In this document: positions 44,032 to 52,860 of the stretch, piece after piece
How positions within the stretch are numbered: position 1 is the stretch's first letter
How the letters are laid out: each line of letters starts with the position of its first letter
Program-made: the position numbers and the translations under genes
Source: JAHRAW01 sp963693025
GTDB taxonomy: Bacteria; Pseudomonadota; Gammaproteobacteria; Arenicellales; Poriferihabitantaceae
Reading direction: 5' to 3'
DNA: 64,000 bases
Assembly (NCBI GenBank): GCA_963693025.1
Contig: OY843749.1
Location: forward strand, 620,001 to 684,000
The notes under the pieces: model-generated
Seen by the model: the letters and a program-made list of their open reading frames with translations, nothing else
Databases searched by the model: none
Told to the model about the DNA's origin: nothing

Positions 44032-44278
44032 GTCATTCTCGAACGATAGAAAAATAGGGAGCCGTTAGGCGACCATATTTTTCATCGCCTTCGGGAATCT
44101 CATCCCGACTAGCGCTGAGTTCAAACAAAGCCGTCATTCCCGCTCAAAAGACTGCGGGAATGGCGTTGTTTGGGCTCAGCGCCAGCCTGAGGGAGATTCC
44201 CGAGGACGCAAGTGTCCGTAAGCCGCCGCTTAAAAGAAGAAGCGCGGCGACTAACGGACACTAACGCTCGAGAATGAC
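44032..44278 (+). repeat. Dispersed structured inverted-repeat element, copy R7 (with central palindromic module)
   Basis: A 247-bp copy with standard ends. The central part is the module also seen in R1: CTAGCGCTGAGTTCAAACAA and its near-complement flank an inner hairpin CATTCCCGC / GCGGGAATG (about 44134-44161). In R7 the module is symmetric; in R1 its left half has been replaced by the common loop sequence. The internal GGGAATCTCCCTAAG motif is degenerate on the left side here (GGGAATCTCATCCCGA). Confidence 0.88.
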
Positions 44279-44355
44279 GGGGGTTTTGTTTTTGTTGGAT
44301 GTTCTTGTCAACTTTGCCGGATAATTCCCGAAAATTTGATATACTTCGGCGCAAG

Positions 44356-44607
44356 ATGAGAGTGCAATATGACCAAGAAGTGGACGCGTTGTATCTGGAA
44401 TTGAGTACGCAGAAACCCAACGGCGTCGTTGAGGTTGCCGACGGCATCAACATTGACACGACGGACAGCGGAAAAATCACCGGCATCGAAATTCTTAACG
44501 CGTCCGAAAAAATCAACATCAACAATTTGCTGACTTACACGCTTGAATTCGATCAAGGCATCATACGCAAAGGGTTGCCCGGCAAAACCATTCGACCGGC
44601 GGTTTAA
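44356..44607 (+). CDS. DUF2283 domain-containing protein
   Basis: An 83-residue protein starting MRVQYDQEVDALYLELS, with the DUF2283 pattern of a short beta-rich domain (YD...DALYL, then VVEVADGINIDTTDSGKITGIEILNAS). The function of the family is unknown; members often sit beside small toxin-like or uncharacterised genes. The ATG at 44356 fits the family; the frame to 44299 adds 19 unrelated residues that overlap the repeat flank. It lies 33 bases before a small aspartyl protease-like gene. Confidence 0.82.
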   Translation: MRVQYDQEVDALYLELSTQKPNGVVEVADGINIDTTDSGKITGIEILNASEKININNLLTYTLEFDQGIIRKGLPGKTIRPAV

Positions 44608-44639
44608 TAGACTCGGTACTGAACAGCAAGGAAACACCC

Positions 44640-45026
44640 GTGGGACGAATATCAGTCAATGTGAAAATACGCAACCTGCTCGACGATGCGCGGATGATTA
44701 CCTGCGATTCGTTGGTGGATACCGGCGCCGCGTATATGACCCTGCCGCTGGCATGGAAGGAGCGTCTGGGCGACATCAAAACCATCCGCGAGGTGGAATG
44801 CGAGACCGCCACGCAAGCCATCGTGCCGGCGGAAGTCTGCGCCCCGGTGGAAATCGTCTTGGAGGGCTTTGCGCCGGTTGTCGGCGAAGTCTTATTTCTG
44901 GAAATGGAGCCGGCGGATGGCGTGTATGTGCCGCTGGTCGGCTACATCGTTCTCGAACAAGCGCAAGCGGCGGTTGATATGCTTGGGCACCGCTTGGTGC
45001 ATGTCAAGCATGTGGATATGAAGTAA
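44640..45026 (+). CDS. Retropepsin-like aspartyl protease family protein
   Basis: A 128-residue single-domain protein with the active-site motif SLVDTGAAYMTLP (DTGA, then hydrophobic residues) and a second half ending VPLVGYIVLEQAQAAVDM, the pattern of clan AA bacterial aspartic proteases that work as dimers. The start is a GTG at 44640 after AAGGAAA. Paired with the DUF2283 gene; the two separate the transporter permeases from their binding protein. Substrate unknown. Confidence 0.8.
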   Translation: MGRISVNVKIRNLLDDARMITCDSLVDTGAAYMTLPLAWKERLGDIKTIREVECETATQAIVPAEVCAPVEIVLEGFAPVVGEVLFLEMEPADGVYVPLVGYIVLEQAQAAVDMLGHRLVHVKHVDMK

Positions 45027-45070
45027 CCAACACCAAACCAACTCTTTTACCACCTTAACCCGGAGGACAC

Positions 45071-46144
45071 ATGAACCCCAACCTAACCACCACCCTAACC
45101 GCGGCCGTCATCGCCGCCCTGTCGCTGGTTGCGCCCGCCGCCGCCGATGAAGTCGACAAAGTCGGCTTCGTCTATGTCGGACCCATCGGCGACCACGGCT
45201 GGACTTACCGCCACGACATTGGCCGCCAGGCGGTCGAGCGCGAACTCGGCGTTGAAACCGTGTTCGTGGAAAGCGTCGCCGAGGGCGCCGATGCCGAGCG
45301 GGTCATCCGCAAACTCGCTTCAACCGGCAGCGATGTCATCTTCACCACCTCGTTCGGCTATATGAACCCGACGGCGAAAGTCGCCAAACAATTTCCCAAT
45401 GTTAAGTTTGAGCACGCCACCGGCTACAAGCGCGCCGACAACGTCAGCACCTACTCGGGGCGGTTTTACGAAGGGCGGGCGGTGATTGGCACCATCGCCG
45501 GGCACATGAGCAAGACCGGGCAGGTCGGCTACATCGCCTCGTTTCCGATTCCCGAAGTGGTGCGCGGCATCAACGCATTCACGCTCGCCATGCGCAAGGT
45601 CAACCCGCAAGCGACGGTCAAGGTGGTGTGGGTCAATTCGTGGTATGACCCCGGCAGGGAAGGCGACGCCGCCAAAGCGCTCATCGACGAAGGCGTTGAC
45701 ATCATCAGCCAGCACACCGATTCGCCGGCGCCGCTGCAGGTGGCAGAGCAGCGCGGCGTGTATGCGTTCGGGCAGGCTTCCGACATGCGCGCGTTCGCCC
45801 CCAAGGCGCAGTTGAGCGCAATCATCGACGACTGGGATGCCTACTATGTGGCGCGCGTCAAGGCGGCGATGGACGGCAGTTGGGCTTCCGCCGACACCTG
45901 GACCGGCATCGCCGACGGCATGGTCGTGATGGCGCCGTATGGCGATGCGGTGCCGGCTGACGTGCGCGCCGCCGCCGATGCGGTCACCGCCGCGATTGTG
46001 GATGGCTCGCTGCATCCTTTCCAAGGTCCGATTAACAATCAGGCGGGCGAGCAAGTGGTCGCGCCGGGCGAGACGCTGGACGATGGCGCGCTACTCGGCA
46101 TGGACTGGTATGTGGAGGGCGTGCAGGGGCAGTTGCCCAATTAG
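45071..46144 (+). CDS. BMP-family ABC transporter substrate-binding protein
   Basis: Periplasmic binding protein of the PnrA/BmpA family, which binds purine or other nucleosides. The 357 residues start with a signal peptide (NLTTTLTAAVIAALSLVAPAAA) and then DKVGFVYVGPIGDHGWTYRHD, the family's N-terminal ligand region; further family segments are FVESVAEGADAERVIRKLA and GVDIISQHTDSPAPLQVAEQ. A good GGAGG lies before the ATG. It completes the transporter encoded at 40433-43981 and precedes adenosine deaminase. Confidence 0.93.
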   Translation: MNPNLTTTLTAAVIAALSLVAPAAADEVDKVGFVYVGPIGDHGWTYRHDIGRQAVERELGVETVFVESVAEGADAERVIRKLASTGSDVIFTTSFGYMNPTAKVAKQFPNVKFEHATGYKRADNVSTYSGRFYEGRAVIGTIAGHMSKTGQVGYIASFPIPEVVRGINAFTLAMRKVNPQATVKVVWVNSWYDPGREGDAAKALIDEGVDIISQHTDSPAPLQVAEQRGVYAFGQASDMRAFAPKAQLSAIIDDWDAYYVARVKAAMDGSWASADTWTGIADGMVVMAPYGDAVPADVRAAADAVTAAIVDGSLHPFQGPINNQAGEQVVAPGETLDDGALLGMDWYVEGVQGQLPN

Positions 46145-46203
46145 CCCGGCGGGGAATGTGCTGCGCTTCCGCTAAGCCATTGCGCTGACGAGCGCCGGCG
46201 CGG

Positions 46204-47244
46204 ATGGAGGAAACGAAGCCGTTGGATGCGGTGATTGCAGGCCTGCCGAAGGCGGAGTTGCATTGCCACATTGAGGGCACGCTGGAGCCGGAGATGCTGT
46301 TCGAGATGGCGTCGCGCAACGGCGTGACGCTGGCTTGCAAGTCGGTGGACGAATTGAGAGACGCCTACCAGTTCACCCGCTTGCAGGATTTTCTCGACCT
46401 CTACTATCAGGGCATGGACGTGTTGCGCGGTGAGCGCGATTTTTACGACCTGACGCATGCCTGCCTGCAAAAAGCCGCGGCGCAGAACGTCCGCCATCTG
46501 GAATTGTTCTTCGACCCGCAGGCGCATGTCCAAAGGGGCGTGCCGTTCGCCGCCGTGGTCGACGGCATCAGCGCGGCGTTGCGGGATGCGGAGCGGGAAT
46601 GGGATGTGAGTTCCCTGCTCATCATGTGTTTCTTGCGCCACCTCGATGAGCGCGACGCCTTCGACACGCTGGAGATGGCAAAGCCGCATCACCGCCGCGG
46701 GCAAATCGCCGGCGTCGGTCTGGACTCCGGCGAACTCGGCAATCCACCGGAAAAATTTGAGCGCGTGTTTGCGCTCGCCCGCTCGCAGGGCTACCGCTGC
46801 GTCGCCCACGCCGGCGAAGAGGGTCCGCCGGACTACGTCCGCGGCGCGCTGGATGCGCTCAAGGTCGAGCGCATCGACCACGGCAACGCCGCGCTGGCGG
46901 ACGCGCAACTGGTTGAGCGCCTGGTCGCGCAGGCGGTGCCGCTGACGCTATGCCCGCTCTCCAACCTGAAACTCCGCGTCATCGACAAAATGTCCGACCA
47001 CCCGCTCAAAAAAATGCTGGACCTCGGCCTGCACGTGACAATCAACTCGGACGACCCCGCCTACTTCGGCGGATACCTCAACGAAAACTACCACGCCGTT
47101 GCCAAAGCCCTAAACCTCACCCCCGCAACCCTCACCCAACTCGCCCGCAACAGCATCACCGCCTCATTCGCCGAACCGCGGCGGCGGGAGGTGTTGTTGG
47201 CGGAGGTTGATGATTGGTGTTGTAAAAGTGAACCACATACATAA
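46204..47244 (+). CDS. add: Adenosine deaminase
   Basis: Zinc hydrolase converting adenosine to inosine (some family members deaminate adenine). The 346 residues show the metal ligands HCH at 20-22 in KAELHCHIEGTLEP, the substrate motif HAGEEGPPDYV, catalytic RIDHGN and the second metal site TINSDDPAYFGGYL. Its place directly behind the nucleoside-binding protein gene suggests that imported adenosine is deaminated as the first intracellular step. Confidence 0.93.
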   Translation: MEETKPLDAVIAGLPKAELHCHIEGTLEPEMLFEMASRNGVTLACKSVDELRDAYQFTRLQDFLDLYYQGMDVLRGERDFYDLTHACLQKAAAQNVRHLELFFDPQAHVQRGVPFAAVVDGISAALRDAEREWDVSSLLIMCFLRHLDERDAFDTLEMAKPHHRRGQIAGVGLDSGELGNPPEKFERVFALARSQGYRCVAHAGEEGPPDYVRGALDALKVERIDHGNAALADAQLVERLVAQAVPLTLCPLSNLKLRVIDKMSDHPLKKMLDLGLHVTINSDDPAYFGGYLNENYHAVAKALNLTPATLTQLARNSITASFAEPRRREVLLAEVDDWCCKSEPHT

Positions 47245-47372
47245 ACGCGCTTTTTTTACCCACACCCCGTCATTCCCAAGCCGTGTAAAATACCCATTAC
47301 CCACTGCGTGCAACCAATTACCCGCCGCATTGGAATCCAAATCCCCCACCCACAAAACCAAAGGTGACTGCC

Positions 47373-48488
47373 ATGCCTCACTCTCCCCCCGCTTCTTCGC
47401 GCATCATACAACTTGATTTTTTTCGCGGCCTGATGTTGGTCGTTATGATGCTCAATCATCTGCGCTATTTTCCGCTGGCATCCATCGACCCGGTGGTCGC
47501 CAACTTTACTTTTCAGCCGCTCGGTTTCACCACCGCGGCGGAAGGTTTTGTTTTTCTTTCCGGTTTGATTTTTGCGATGGTTTATACGCCGCGTTATCAG
47601 CGCGAAGGAATGCGGCAATTTGACTTGCATGTCATGCGCCGGTTTTTCTTTATCTATCGCTGGCACCTCGCCACTTATGCCATCGTCGTGCTGTTTTTCC
47701 TCGTCCCGTTTTTCAATCAACATTGGCCGCCCAACTGGGACAGTCAGGAAGCAATCCGGCAAGCGCCGTTTGCGATGTTGTTGCGCGCCTCGGTGTTGCT
47801 GCACCAGACCGGCTTGCTGGACATTCTGCCGTTATACCTGTGCTTCATCGTGTTCATTCCGGCGGTGATGCGCGCGCTGGTGGCGGGCAAGACAGCGCGC
47901 GTGCTGGCGGTGGTTTTCGCGCTCTGGTTTGCCGCGCAATGGGGACCGCAGCGCTATGTGGAAGCGACCTATGACCTGTCGCTCGGCTGGTTTGAAGCGC
48001 TCGCGTGGCAGTTGATGTTTTTCACCGGCTTCGTGCTCGGCTATCACCTGCGCGGCGGTCTCGTCATCCCGGTCAAACGCCAATGGGTGGTTCAGGCGTT
48101 GTTGATTTGCGTGCCGCTGTTCATCTACCGGCACACCGCCGACCCGGCAACCATCACCGCCTGGGCGAGCAGCCCGGCGCCCGGCTCGGTCGCGCAACTG
48201 GTCTCCGACCGCGGGCTGGGAGCGGTTCGCATCCTCAACATGGCGGCGCTCTCGTATTTGCTGTATGCGATGTGCCAATGGCGTCCATCGTGGTGCCGCG
48301 CGCGCGCCTTCACCTCGCTCGGGCAACACGCCATACAAGTGTTCAGTTTTCATATTCTGCTCTGCTATGCGCTGATGCCGCTGCGCCCGTGGCTCGCCGA
48401 ATACACCCTGCCGGTGCACCTCGCCTTCGCCGCCGCCTGCACCGCCGCGCTTTACTTGCCCGTGCTGGTGTTTCGCAAACCAAAGTAG
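47373..48488 (+). CDS. OpgC-family membrane acyltransferase-like protein
   Basis: A 371-residue integral membrane protein with about ten hydrophobic helices. The N-terminus SSRIIQLDFFRGLMLVVMMLNHL is characteristic of the OpgC domain within the acyltransferase-3 superfamily; OpgC succinylates osmoregulated periplasmic glucans in some proteobacteria. Here no opgG or opgH is nearby, and the gene lies 18 bases before urate hydroxylase, so its role may differ. ATG 47373 with AAAGG upstream is preferred over GTG 47364. Confidence 0.8.
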   Translation: MPHSPPASSRIIQLDFFRGLMLVVMMLNHLRYFPLASIDPVVANFTFQPLGFTTAAEGFVFLSGLIFAMVYTPRYQREGMRQFDLHVMRRFFFIYRWHLATYAIVVLFFLVPFFNQHWPPNWDSQEAIRQAPFAMLLRASVLLHQTGLLDILPLYLCFIVFIPAVMRALVAGKTARVLAVVFALWFAAQWGPQRYVEATYDLSLGWFEALAWQLMFFTGFVLGYHLRGGLVIPVKRQWVVQALLICVPLFIYRHTADPATITAWASSPAPGSVAQLVSDRGLGAVRILNMAALSYLLYAMCQWRPSWCRARAFTSLGQHAIQVFSFHILLCYALMPLRPWLAEYTLPVHLAFAAACTAALYLPVLVFRKPK

Positions 48489-48506
48489 CGCGCCGCCCTT
48501 ATTGCA

Positions 48507-49754
48507 ATGGAAAGCCATATTTACGAATGGGTCAACCTACTGCTCCGCTGGCTCCACTTCATCGTCGGCGTGGCGTGGATTGGCGCGTCTTTTTATTTCA
48601 ACTGGCTTGAAAATCATCTGGAGCGCAAGTTGCCGAAGGAGGCGGGCATCGCCGGCAGTCTGTGGGCGATTCACGGCGGCGGTTTCTACCACCTCAAAAA
48701 ATTCGAGCACGGTCCCGATGAATTGCCGGCGGTGTTGCACTGGTTCAAGTGGGAAGCCTACGCCACCTGGCTGAGCGGCTTTGCGCTGCTGGTGGTGGTG
48801 TATTACTTCAACGCGAGTTTGTATTTGCTGGACGCCGGGCAGAGCGATTTGTCGCCGGCGAAAGCCATCGTGCTCGGCGTGGTGGCGGTGGTCGGGTCGT
48901 GGTTTGCGTATGATGCGCTGTGCCGCTCGCCGCTGCGGCGCTCGCCGCCGCTACTCGCCGCCTGCGTGTTCGGCGGTCTGGTGATTCTGGCGTGGATGCT
49001 GTCCGGCGTGTTCAGCGGGCGCGCCGCCTATATTCATATTGGCGCCGCCATCGGCACGATGATGGTGGGCAATGTCTTCTTCGTCATCATCCCGGCGCAA
49101 AAGGCGATGGTCGCGGCGCTCGCTTCCAAACGCCGCCTCGACCCCCGACTCGGCGCCAACGGACTGCTCAGGTCGCGCCACAACAACTACCTGACCCTGC
49201 CGGTGCTGTTCATCATGGTCAGCGCCCACTTCCCGAGCGCCTATGGTCACCGCTGGAACTGGGCGGTGCTGGCGCTGATTTCCGTGGCAGGCTGGCTGGC
49301 GCGCCACTATTTCAACATTCGCCATTTGCCCGCCGCCCGCAGCGCCGCCGGTGTGGTCTTGTTGCCGCTGGCGTTCGCGCTCATCGCCGGCTTGGCGTGG
49401 ATGACCGCGCCGGCGCCGCCGCAGTCATCGGCGAGCGCGCCGCCGGGCTTGGCGCAGGTCGTGCCGGTGGTGCAAGCGCGCTGCGCGTCGTGTCATGCGC
49501 GCCACCCGACGCAAGCCGGTTTTTCCGCCCCGCCCGCGGGCTTGGCGCTGGAGTCGCGCGAGGAGATTGCGTTGAATGCGTCTCGAATTTTCAACGCGGC
49601 GGCGGTCACGCAGACCATGCCCATCGGCAACCTGACCGGCATGACCGACGAAGAGCGGGCGCTCATTGCGGCGTGGTATAATGCGCTCGCCTCGCCGCCA
49701 CCGCCGCCGCCAACGCCAACCGAGAACGCGCAACCCCCGCCCGATACAAAATAA
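48507..49754 (+). CDS. puuD: Membrane urate hydroxylase PuuD (cytochrome c-linked urate oxidase)
   Basis: Oxidises urate to 5-hydroxyisourate with electrons passed to a cytochrome c domain. The 415 residues start with the family sequence LLRWLHFIVGVAWIGASFYFNWLENHL, have about eight membrane helices, and a C-terminal cytochrome c domain with the haem motif CASCH at about residue 330 (RCASCHARHPTQAGF) and a later Met in TQTMPIGNLTGM as likely axial ligand. Eight bases separate it from the allantoinase gene. It takes the product of xdhABC. Confidence 0.93.
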   Translation: MESHIYEWVNLLLRWLHFIVGVAWIGASFYFNWLENHLERKLPKEAGIAGSLWAIHGGGFYHLKKFEHGPDELPAVLHWFKWEAYATWLSGFALLVVVYYFNASLYLLDAGQSDLSPAKAIVLGVVAVVGSWFAYDALCRSPLRRSPPLLAACVFGGLVILAWMLSGVFSGRAAYIHIGAAIGTMMVGNVFFVIIPAQKAMVAALASKRRLDPRLGANGLLRSRHNNYLTLPVLFIMVSAHFPSAYGHRWNWAVLALISVAGWLARHYFNIRHLPAARSAAGVVLLPLAFALIAGLAWMTAPAPPQSSASAPPGLAQVVPVVQARCASCHARHPTQAGFSAPPAGLALESREEIALNASRIFNAAAVTQTMPIGNLTGMTDEERALIAAWYNALASPPPPPPTPTENAQPPPDTK

Positions 49755-49761
49755 CAACACC

Positions 49762-50673
49762 ATGACCTACCCGCGAGACCTCATCGGCTACGCCGCCAAC
49801 CCGCCGACGCCAAACTGGCCGCGGCGCGCGCGCGTTGCGGTGCAGTTCGTCATCAACTACGAGGAAGGCGGCGAGAACAACATCCTGCACGGCGACGGCG
49901 CATCGGAAGCGTTCCTGTCCGAAATCGTCGGCGCGCAGCCGTATGCGGATGTCCGCCACTTCAACATGGAATCGATTTACGAATACGGTTCCCGGGCGGG
50001 CTTCTGGCGATTGCACCGGCTGTTCACCGAGCGCAACATTCCGGTCACGGTGTTCGCGGTGGCGATGGCGATGGAGCGCAATCCGCGCGCGGTCGATGCC
50101 ATGCTCGCCGCCGACTGGGAAATCGCCAGCCACGGATACCGCTGGATTGATTATCAATTCGTGCCGGAGCAACTGGAGTTGACGCATCTTCAACAAGCGG
50201 TTGAGATTCACCGCCGCCTCACCGGCAACGCGCCGGCGGGTTTCTACCTCGGTCGCACCAGCCCCAACACCCACCGCCTGACCGCCGAATACGGCGACTT
50301 CGCGTATAGCGCGGACAGTTACGCCGACGACCTGCCGTATTGGGACACGCACCACGCGAAGCCGCTGCTGATGGTGCCGTATACACTCGACGCCAACGAC
50401 ATGCGCTTCGCCAGCCCGCAGGGGTTCAACAGCGGCGAGCAGTTTTTCAACTACTTGAAAGATGCGTTTGACACGCTCTTTGCCGAGGGCGAATCGCAGC
50501 CCAAGATGATGTCGGTCGGGTTGCACTGCCGGCTGGTCGGGCGTCCCGGGCGCGCCGCGTCGCTGGCGCGCTTCCTCGACTACGTGCTGGGACATCCGCA
50601 GGTCTGGCTGGCGCGCCGCATCGATATAGCCAACCACTGGATTGAACACTTTCCGAACGAGGGCAAACAATGA
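49762..50673 (+). CDS. puuE: Allantoinase PuuE (polysaccharide-deacetylase fold)
   Basis: Metal-independent allantoinase of the NodB-like fold, converting allantoin to allantoate. The 303 residues begin MTYPRDLIGYAANPPTPNWP, the family N-terminus, and contain VQFVINYEEGGENNILHGD, WEIASHGYRWIDYQ and GFYLGRTSPNTHRL. The ATG at 49762 is set by the family start; the open frame reaching back to 49666 overlaps puuD in another frame. The stop overlaps the allantoicase start (ATGA). Confidence 0.93.
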   Translation: MTYPRDLIGYAANPPTPNWPRRARVAVQFVINYEEGGENNILHGDGASEAFLSEIVGAQPYADVRHFNMESIYEYGSRAGFWRLHRLFTERNIPVTVFAVAMAMERNPRAVDAMLAADWEIASHGYRWIDYQFVPEQLELTHLQQAVEIHRRLTGNAPAGFYLGRTSPNTHRLTAEYGDFAYSADSYADDLPYWDTHHAKPLLMVPYTLDANDMRFASPQGFNSGEQFFNYLKDAFDTLFAEGESQPKMMSVGLHCRLVGRPGRAASLARFLDYVLGHPQVWLARRIDIANHWIEHFPNEGKQ

Positions 50674-51665
50674 CTGACTTCTCCAAACGCTGGGTCAATC
50701 TGGCGTCCACCAAACTTGGCGCCGCCGCGATTCGGTGCAGCGACGAGTTTTTTGCGCCGATGGAGCGCATGCTGCACGACCAACCGCCGGTGTTCATCGA
50801 AGGCAAATACGACGACCACGGCAAGTGGATGGACGGCTGGGAAACGCGGCGCAAGCGCGTTGCGGGGCACGACTGGTGCGTGGTCAAACTGGCAAAAGCC
50901 GGCGTCATCCACGGCATTGAAATCGACACCACCCACTTCACCGGCAACTACCCGCCGGCGGCGTCGGTGGAAGCCTGCCGCATCGATGGCGGCGAGCCGG
51001 ACGACTCGACCGAATGGCGCACGCTAATCGCGCAAACCGAGTTGCGCGGCGACAACGAACATCAGTTTGCAATCGACGACGAGCGCGCGGTCACCCACGT
51101 GCGCCTCAACCTCTTTCCCGACGGCGGCGTCGCCCGGCTGCGCGTGTATGCCGAGCCGAAGGTGGACTGGGCGCAAATCGCCGCCGGCGAGCAGGTTGAC
51201 TTGGCGGCGGCGTTGAACGGCGCGGTCGCGCTGTGTTGCAACGACGAACACTTCGGCTCGATTCGCAACCTGCTGACGCCGGGGCGCGGCGTCAACATGG
51301 GCGACGGCTGGGAAACGCGGCGGCGGCGCGAACCGGGCAACGACTGGGTCGTCATCGCCCTGGCGCATCCCGGCGTCATCCAAAAAATCGAAGTGGACAC
51401 CGCCCACTTCAAAGGCAACTACCCCGACCGTTGCAGTATACAAGGCGCCGCGTTGGCGGTGGCAGACGCGTCGTTGGAGCGCCTACCGCAACAAAGCGAA
51501 GAGTGGGGCGAACTGCTGCCGCAAGTCAAACTGCAAGCCGACAGCGAGCATCAGTTTGAAGCGCAAATCGCCGACCTCGGCGCGATTACGCATGTGCGCC
51601 TCAACATCTATCCCGACGGCGGCATCAGCCGCTTGCGCTTATTCGGCGTCGTGGACGCCTCTTAG
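50670..51665 (+). CDS. alc: Allantoicase
   Basis: Hydrolyses allantoate to ureidoglycolate and urea. The 331 residues are built of two homologous halves, each with a DGWETRR...DW(C/V)V segment followed by a GIEIDTTHFTGNYP or KIEVDTAHFKGNYP motif (halves start at about residues 20 and 190). Length is normal. Overlaps puuE by four bases; the next gene follows after ten bases. Confidence 0.95.
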   Translation: MTDFSKRWVNLASTKLGAAAIRCSDEFFAPMERMLHDQPPVFIEGKYDDHGKWMDGWETRRKRVAGHDWCVVKLAKAGVIHGIEIDTTHFTGNYPPAASVEACRIDGGEPDDSTEWRTLIAQTELRGDNEHQFAIDDERAVTHVRLNLFPDGGVARLRVYAEPKVDWAQIAAGEQVDLAAALNGAVALCCNDEHFGSIRNLLTPGRGVNMGDGWETRRRREPGNDWVVIALAHPGVIQKIEVDTAHFKGNYPDRCSIQGAALAVADASLERLPQQSEEWGELLPQVKLQADSEHQFEAQIADLGAITHVRLNIYPDGGISRLRLFGVVDAS

Positions 51666-51675
51666 CGGGCGGCGC

Positions 51676-52182
51676 ATGACCGAGTTGACCGCCCTGCCCC
51701 TGAGCGCGGATGCATTCGCCGACTTCGGCGAAGTCATCGACTTGGAAGCCGCGCGCCGCATCCCGATTAACGACGGCCTCACCACGCGCTTCCACGACTT
51801 GTTCACCATCGATGCGCTGGAAGCCGGCGGTCGCCCCATCGTCAGCGTGTTCCGAACCGCGCCGTTGCCGTTGCCGCATCGCGTGCGCGTTATGGAGCGG
51901 CATCCGCGCGGCAGTCAGGCGTTCATGCCGATGGATGATTTGCCGTTTTTGGTTTTGGTCGGTAGCGGTGGCGATGCGCCGCGCGCCGATGATTTATCGT
52001 TGTTCATCACCAACGGAAAGCAAGGCGTCAACCTATACAAAAACACCTGGCATCACTTCCAAATCGTGCTCGGCAAGCAACGAGATTTCATCGTCGTTGA
52101 CCGCGGCGGCGACGGCGACAACCTCGAAGAGATTCGCATCGAAGACGAAGTGTGGATACCCGCGGTTACGCTTTCCACTTGA
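51676..52182 (+). CDS. allA: Ureidoglycolate lyase
   Basis: Splits ureidoglycolate into glyoxylate and urea. The 168 residues include LSADAFADFGEVID at the N-terminus, VMERHPRGSQAFMPM and GVNLYKNTWHHF, the metal/active-site segments of AllA. The start at ATG 51676 agrees with the family. The 3' end overlaps the 3' end of the opposing thioredoxin-like gene by 17 bases. The glyoxylate produced can feed malate synthase G, encoded just downstream. Confidence 0.93.
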   Translation: MTELTALPLSADAFADFGEVIDLEAARRIPINDGLTTRFHDLFTIDALEAGGRPIVSVFRTAPLPLPHRVRVMERHPRGSQAFMPMDDLPFLVLVGSGGDAPRADDLSLFITNGKQGVNLYKNTWHHFQIVLGKQRDFIVVDRGGDGDNLEEIRIEDEVWIPAVTLST

Positions 52183-52726
52183 TTGAGCAGCCCATACTGG
52201 CGTTCTGCTGCGCGGGTCCCTCGCCGGTCTCAATCACCAACCGCATGGCGTCGAGCAATTCGGTTTTGCGTTTACGTTTGACGGCGGCGGTGGCGTCCAT
52301 TCCGGCATCGTCCAAGCGACCGCGGTATTGCAACTCAAGCGCGCGATTGAAGCCGAAAAAATCCGGCGTGCACACCGCGCCATAGTCGCGCGCCACGGCT
52401 TGCTCCTCGTCCGTCAAATACGGAAAGGTGAAGCGGTGGCGTTCGGCAAACGCTTTCATCTTCAAAGGGCGGTCGTCCGGGTAGGCGTGGAAGTCATTGG
52501 GCATCACCGCCAGCGTGTTGACGCCCTCGGCGCTCAGCAAGCCGGCGTCCGCCACCAGGCGGTCAATCACCGCCTTGACATACGGGCAGTGATTGCAGAT
52601 GAACGCCAGCAGCAAACCGTTGGCGCCGGCGCTTTGCGCGAGCGAAACCCGCCGCCCGTCGAGGTCGGGCAAGGTGAAGTCCGGCGCTTTCCAGCCGAAG
52701 TCGCAGAGGGGCGTGTCGAGTAACAT
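52166..52726 (-). CDS. Thioredoxin-fold (AhpC/TSA-like) protein
   Basis: A 186-residue redoxin-like protein: APDFTLPDLDGRRVSL at the N-terminus is the AhpC/TSA pattern and AFICNHCPYVKAVIDRL carries a CxxC (CNHC) at the position of the catalytic cysteines. Family members are annotated as thioredoxin family proteins of unknown partner. No signal peptide. It is the only minus-strand gene between 40433 and 59592 and is convergent with allA. The start at 52726 fits the family; a longer frame reaches 52819. Confidence 0.88.
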   Translation of the reverse strand: MLLDTPLCDFGWKAPDFTLPDLDGRRVSLAQSAGANGLLLAFICNHCPYVKAVIDRLVADAGLLSAEGVNTLAVMPNDFHAYPDDRPLKMKAFAERHRFTFPYLTDEEQAVARDYGAVCTPDFFGFNRALELQYRGRLDDAGMDATAAVKRKRKTELLDAMRLVIETGEGPAQQNASMGCSIKWKA

Positions 52727-52860
52727 AGCGCGTCCGTCGTGGGGAAAGGTGGCATTGTAACCGCTCCGGGCGCCGCGATGCGCGCATAGCGCGGGCGTGT
52801 CTGCTAAAATCCCGCGCACAGTCCGCCCACCCGCCGCGCCCGCCGCAACCGCCCAACACC

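Noticed and set aside
44356..45026. Calling the DUF2283/aspartyl protease pair a toxin-antitoxin system
   Set aside because: Neither protein has a recognised toxin or antitoxin fold that I can see; only the two-gene layout suggests it, so it is reported as a finding and not as a feature call.
47266..47300. Another copy of the dispersed repeat between add and the OpgC-like gene
   Set aside because: Only CCGTCATTCCCAAG resembles an element end; no arm or internal inverted repeat follows, so it is too short to call.
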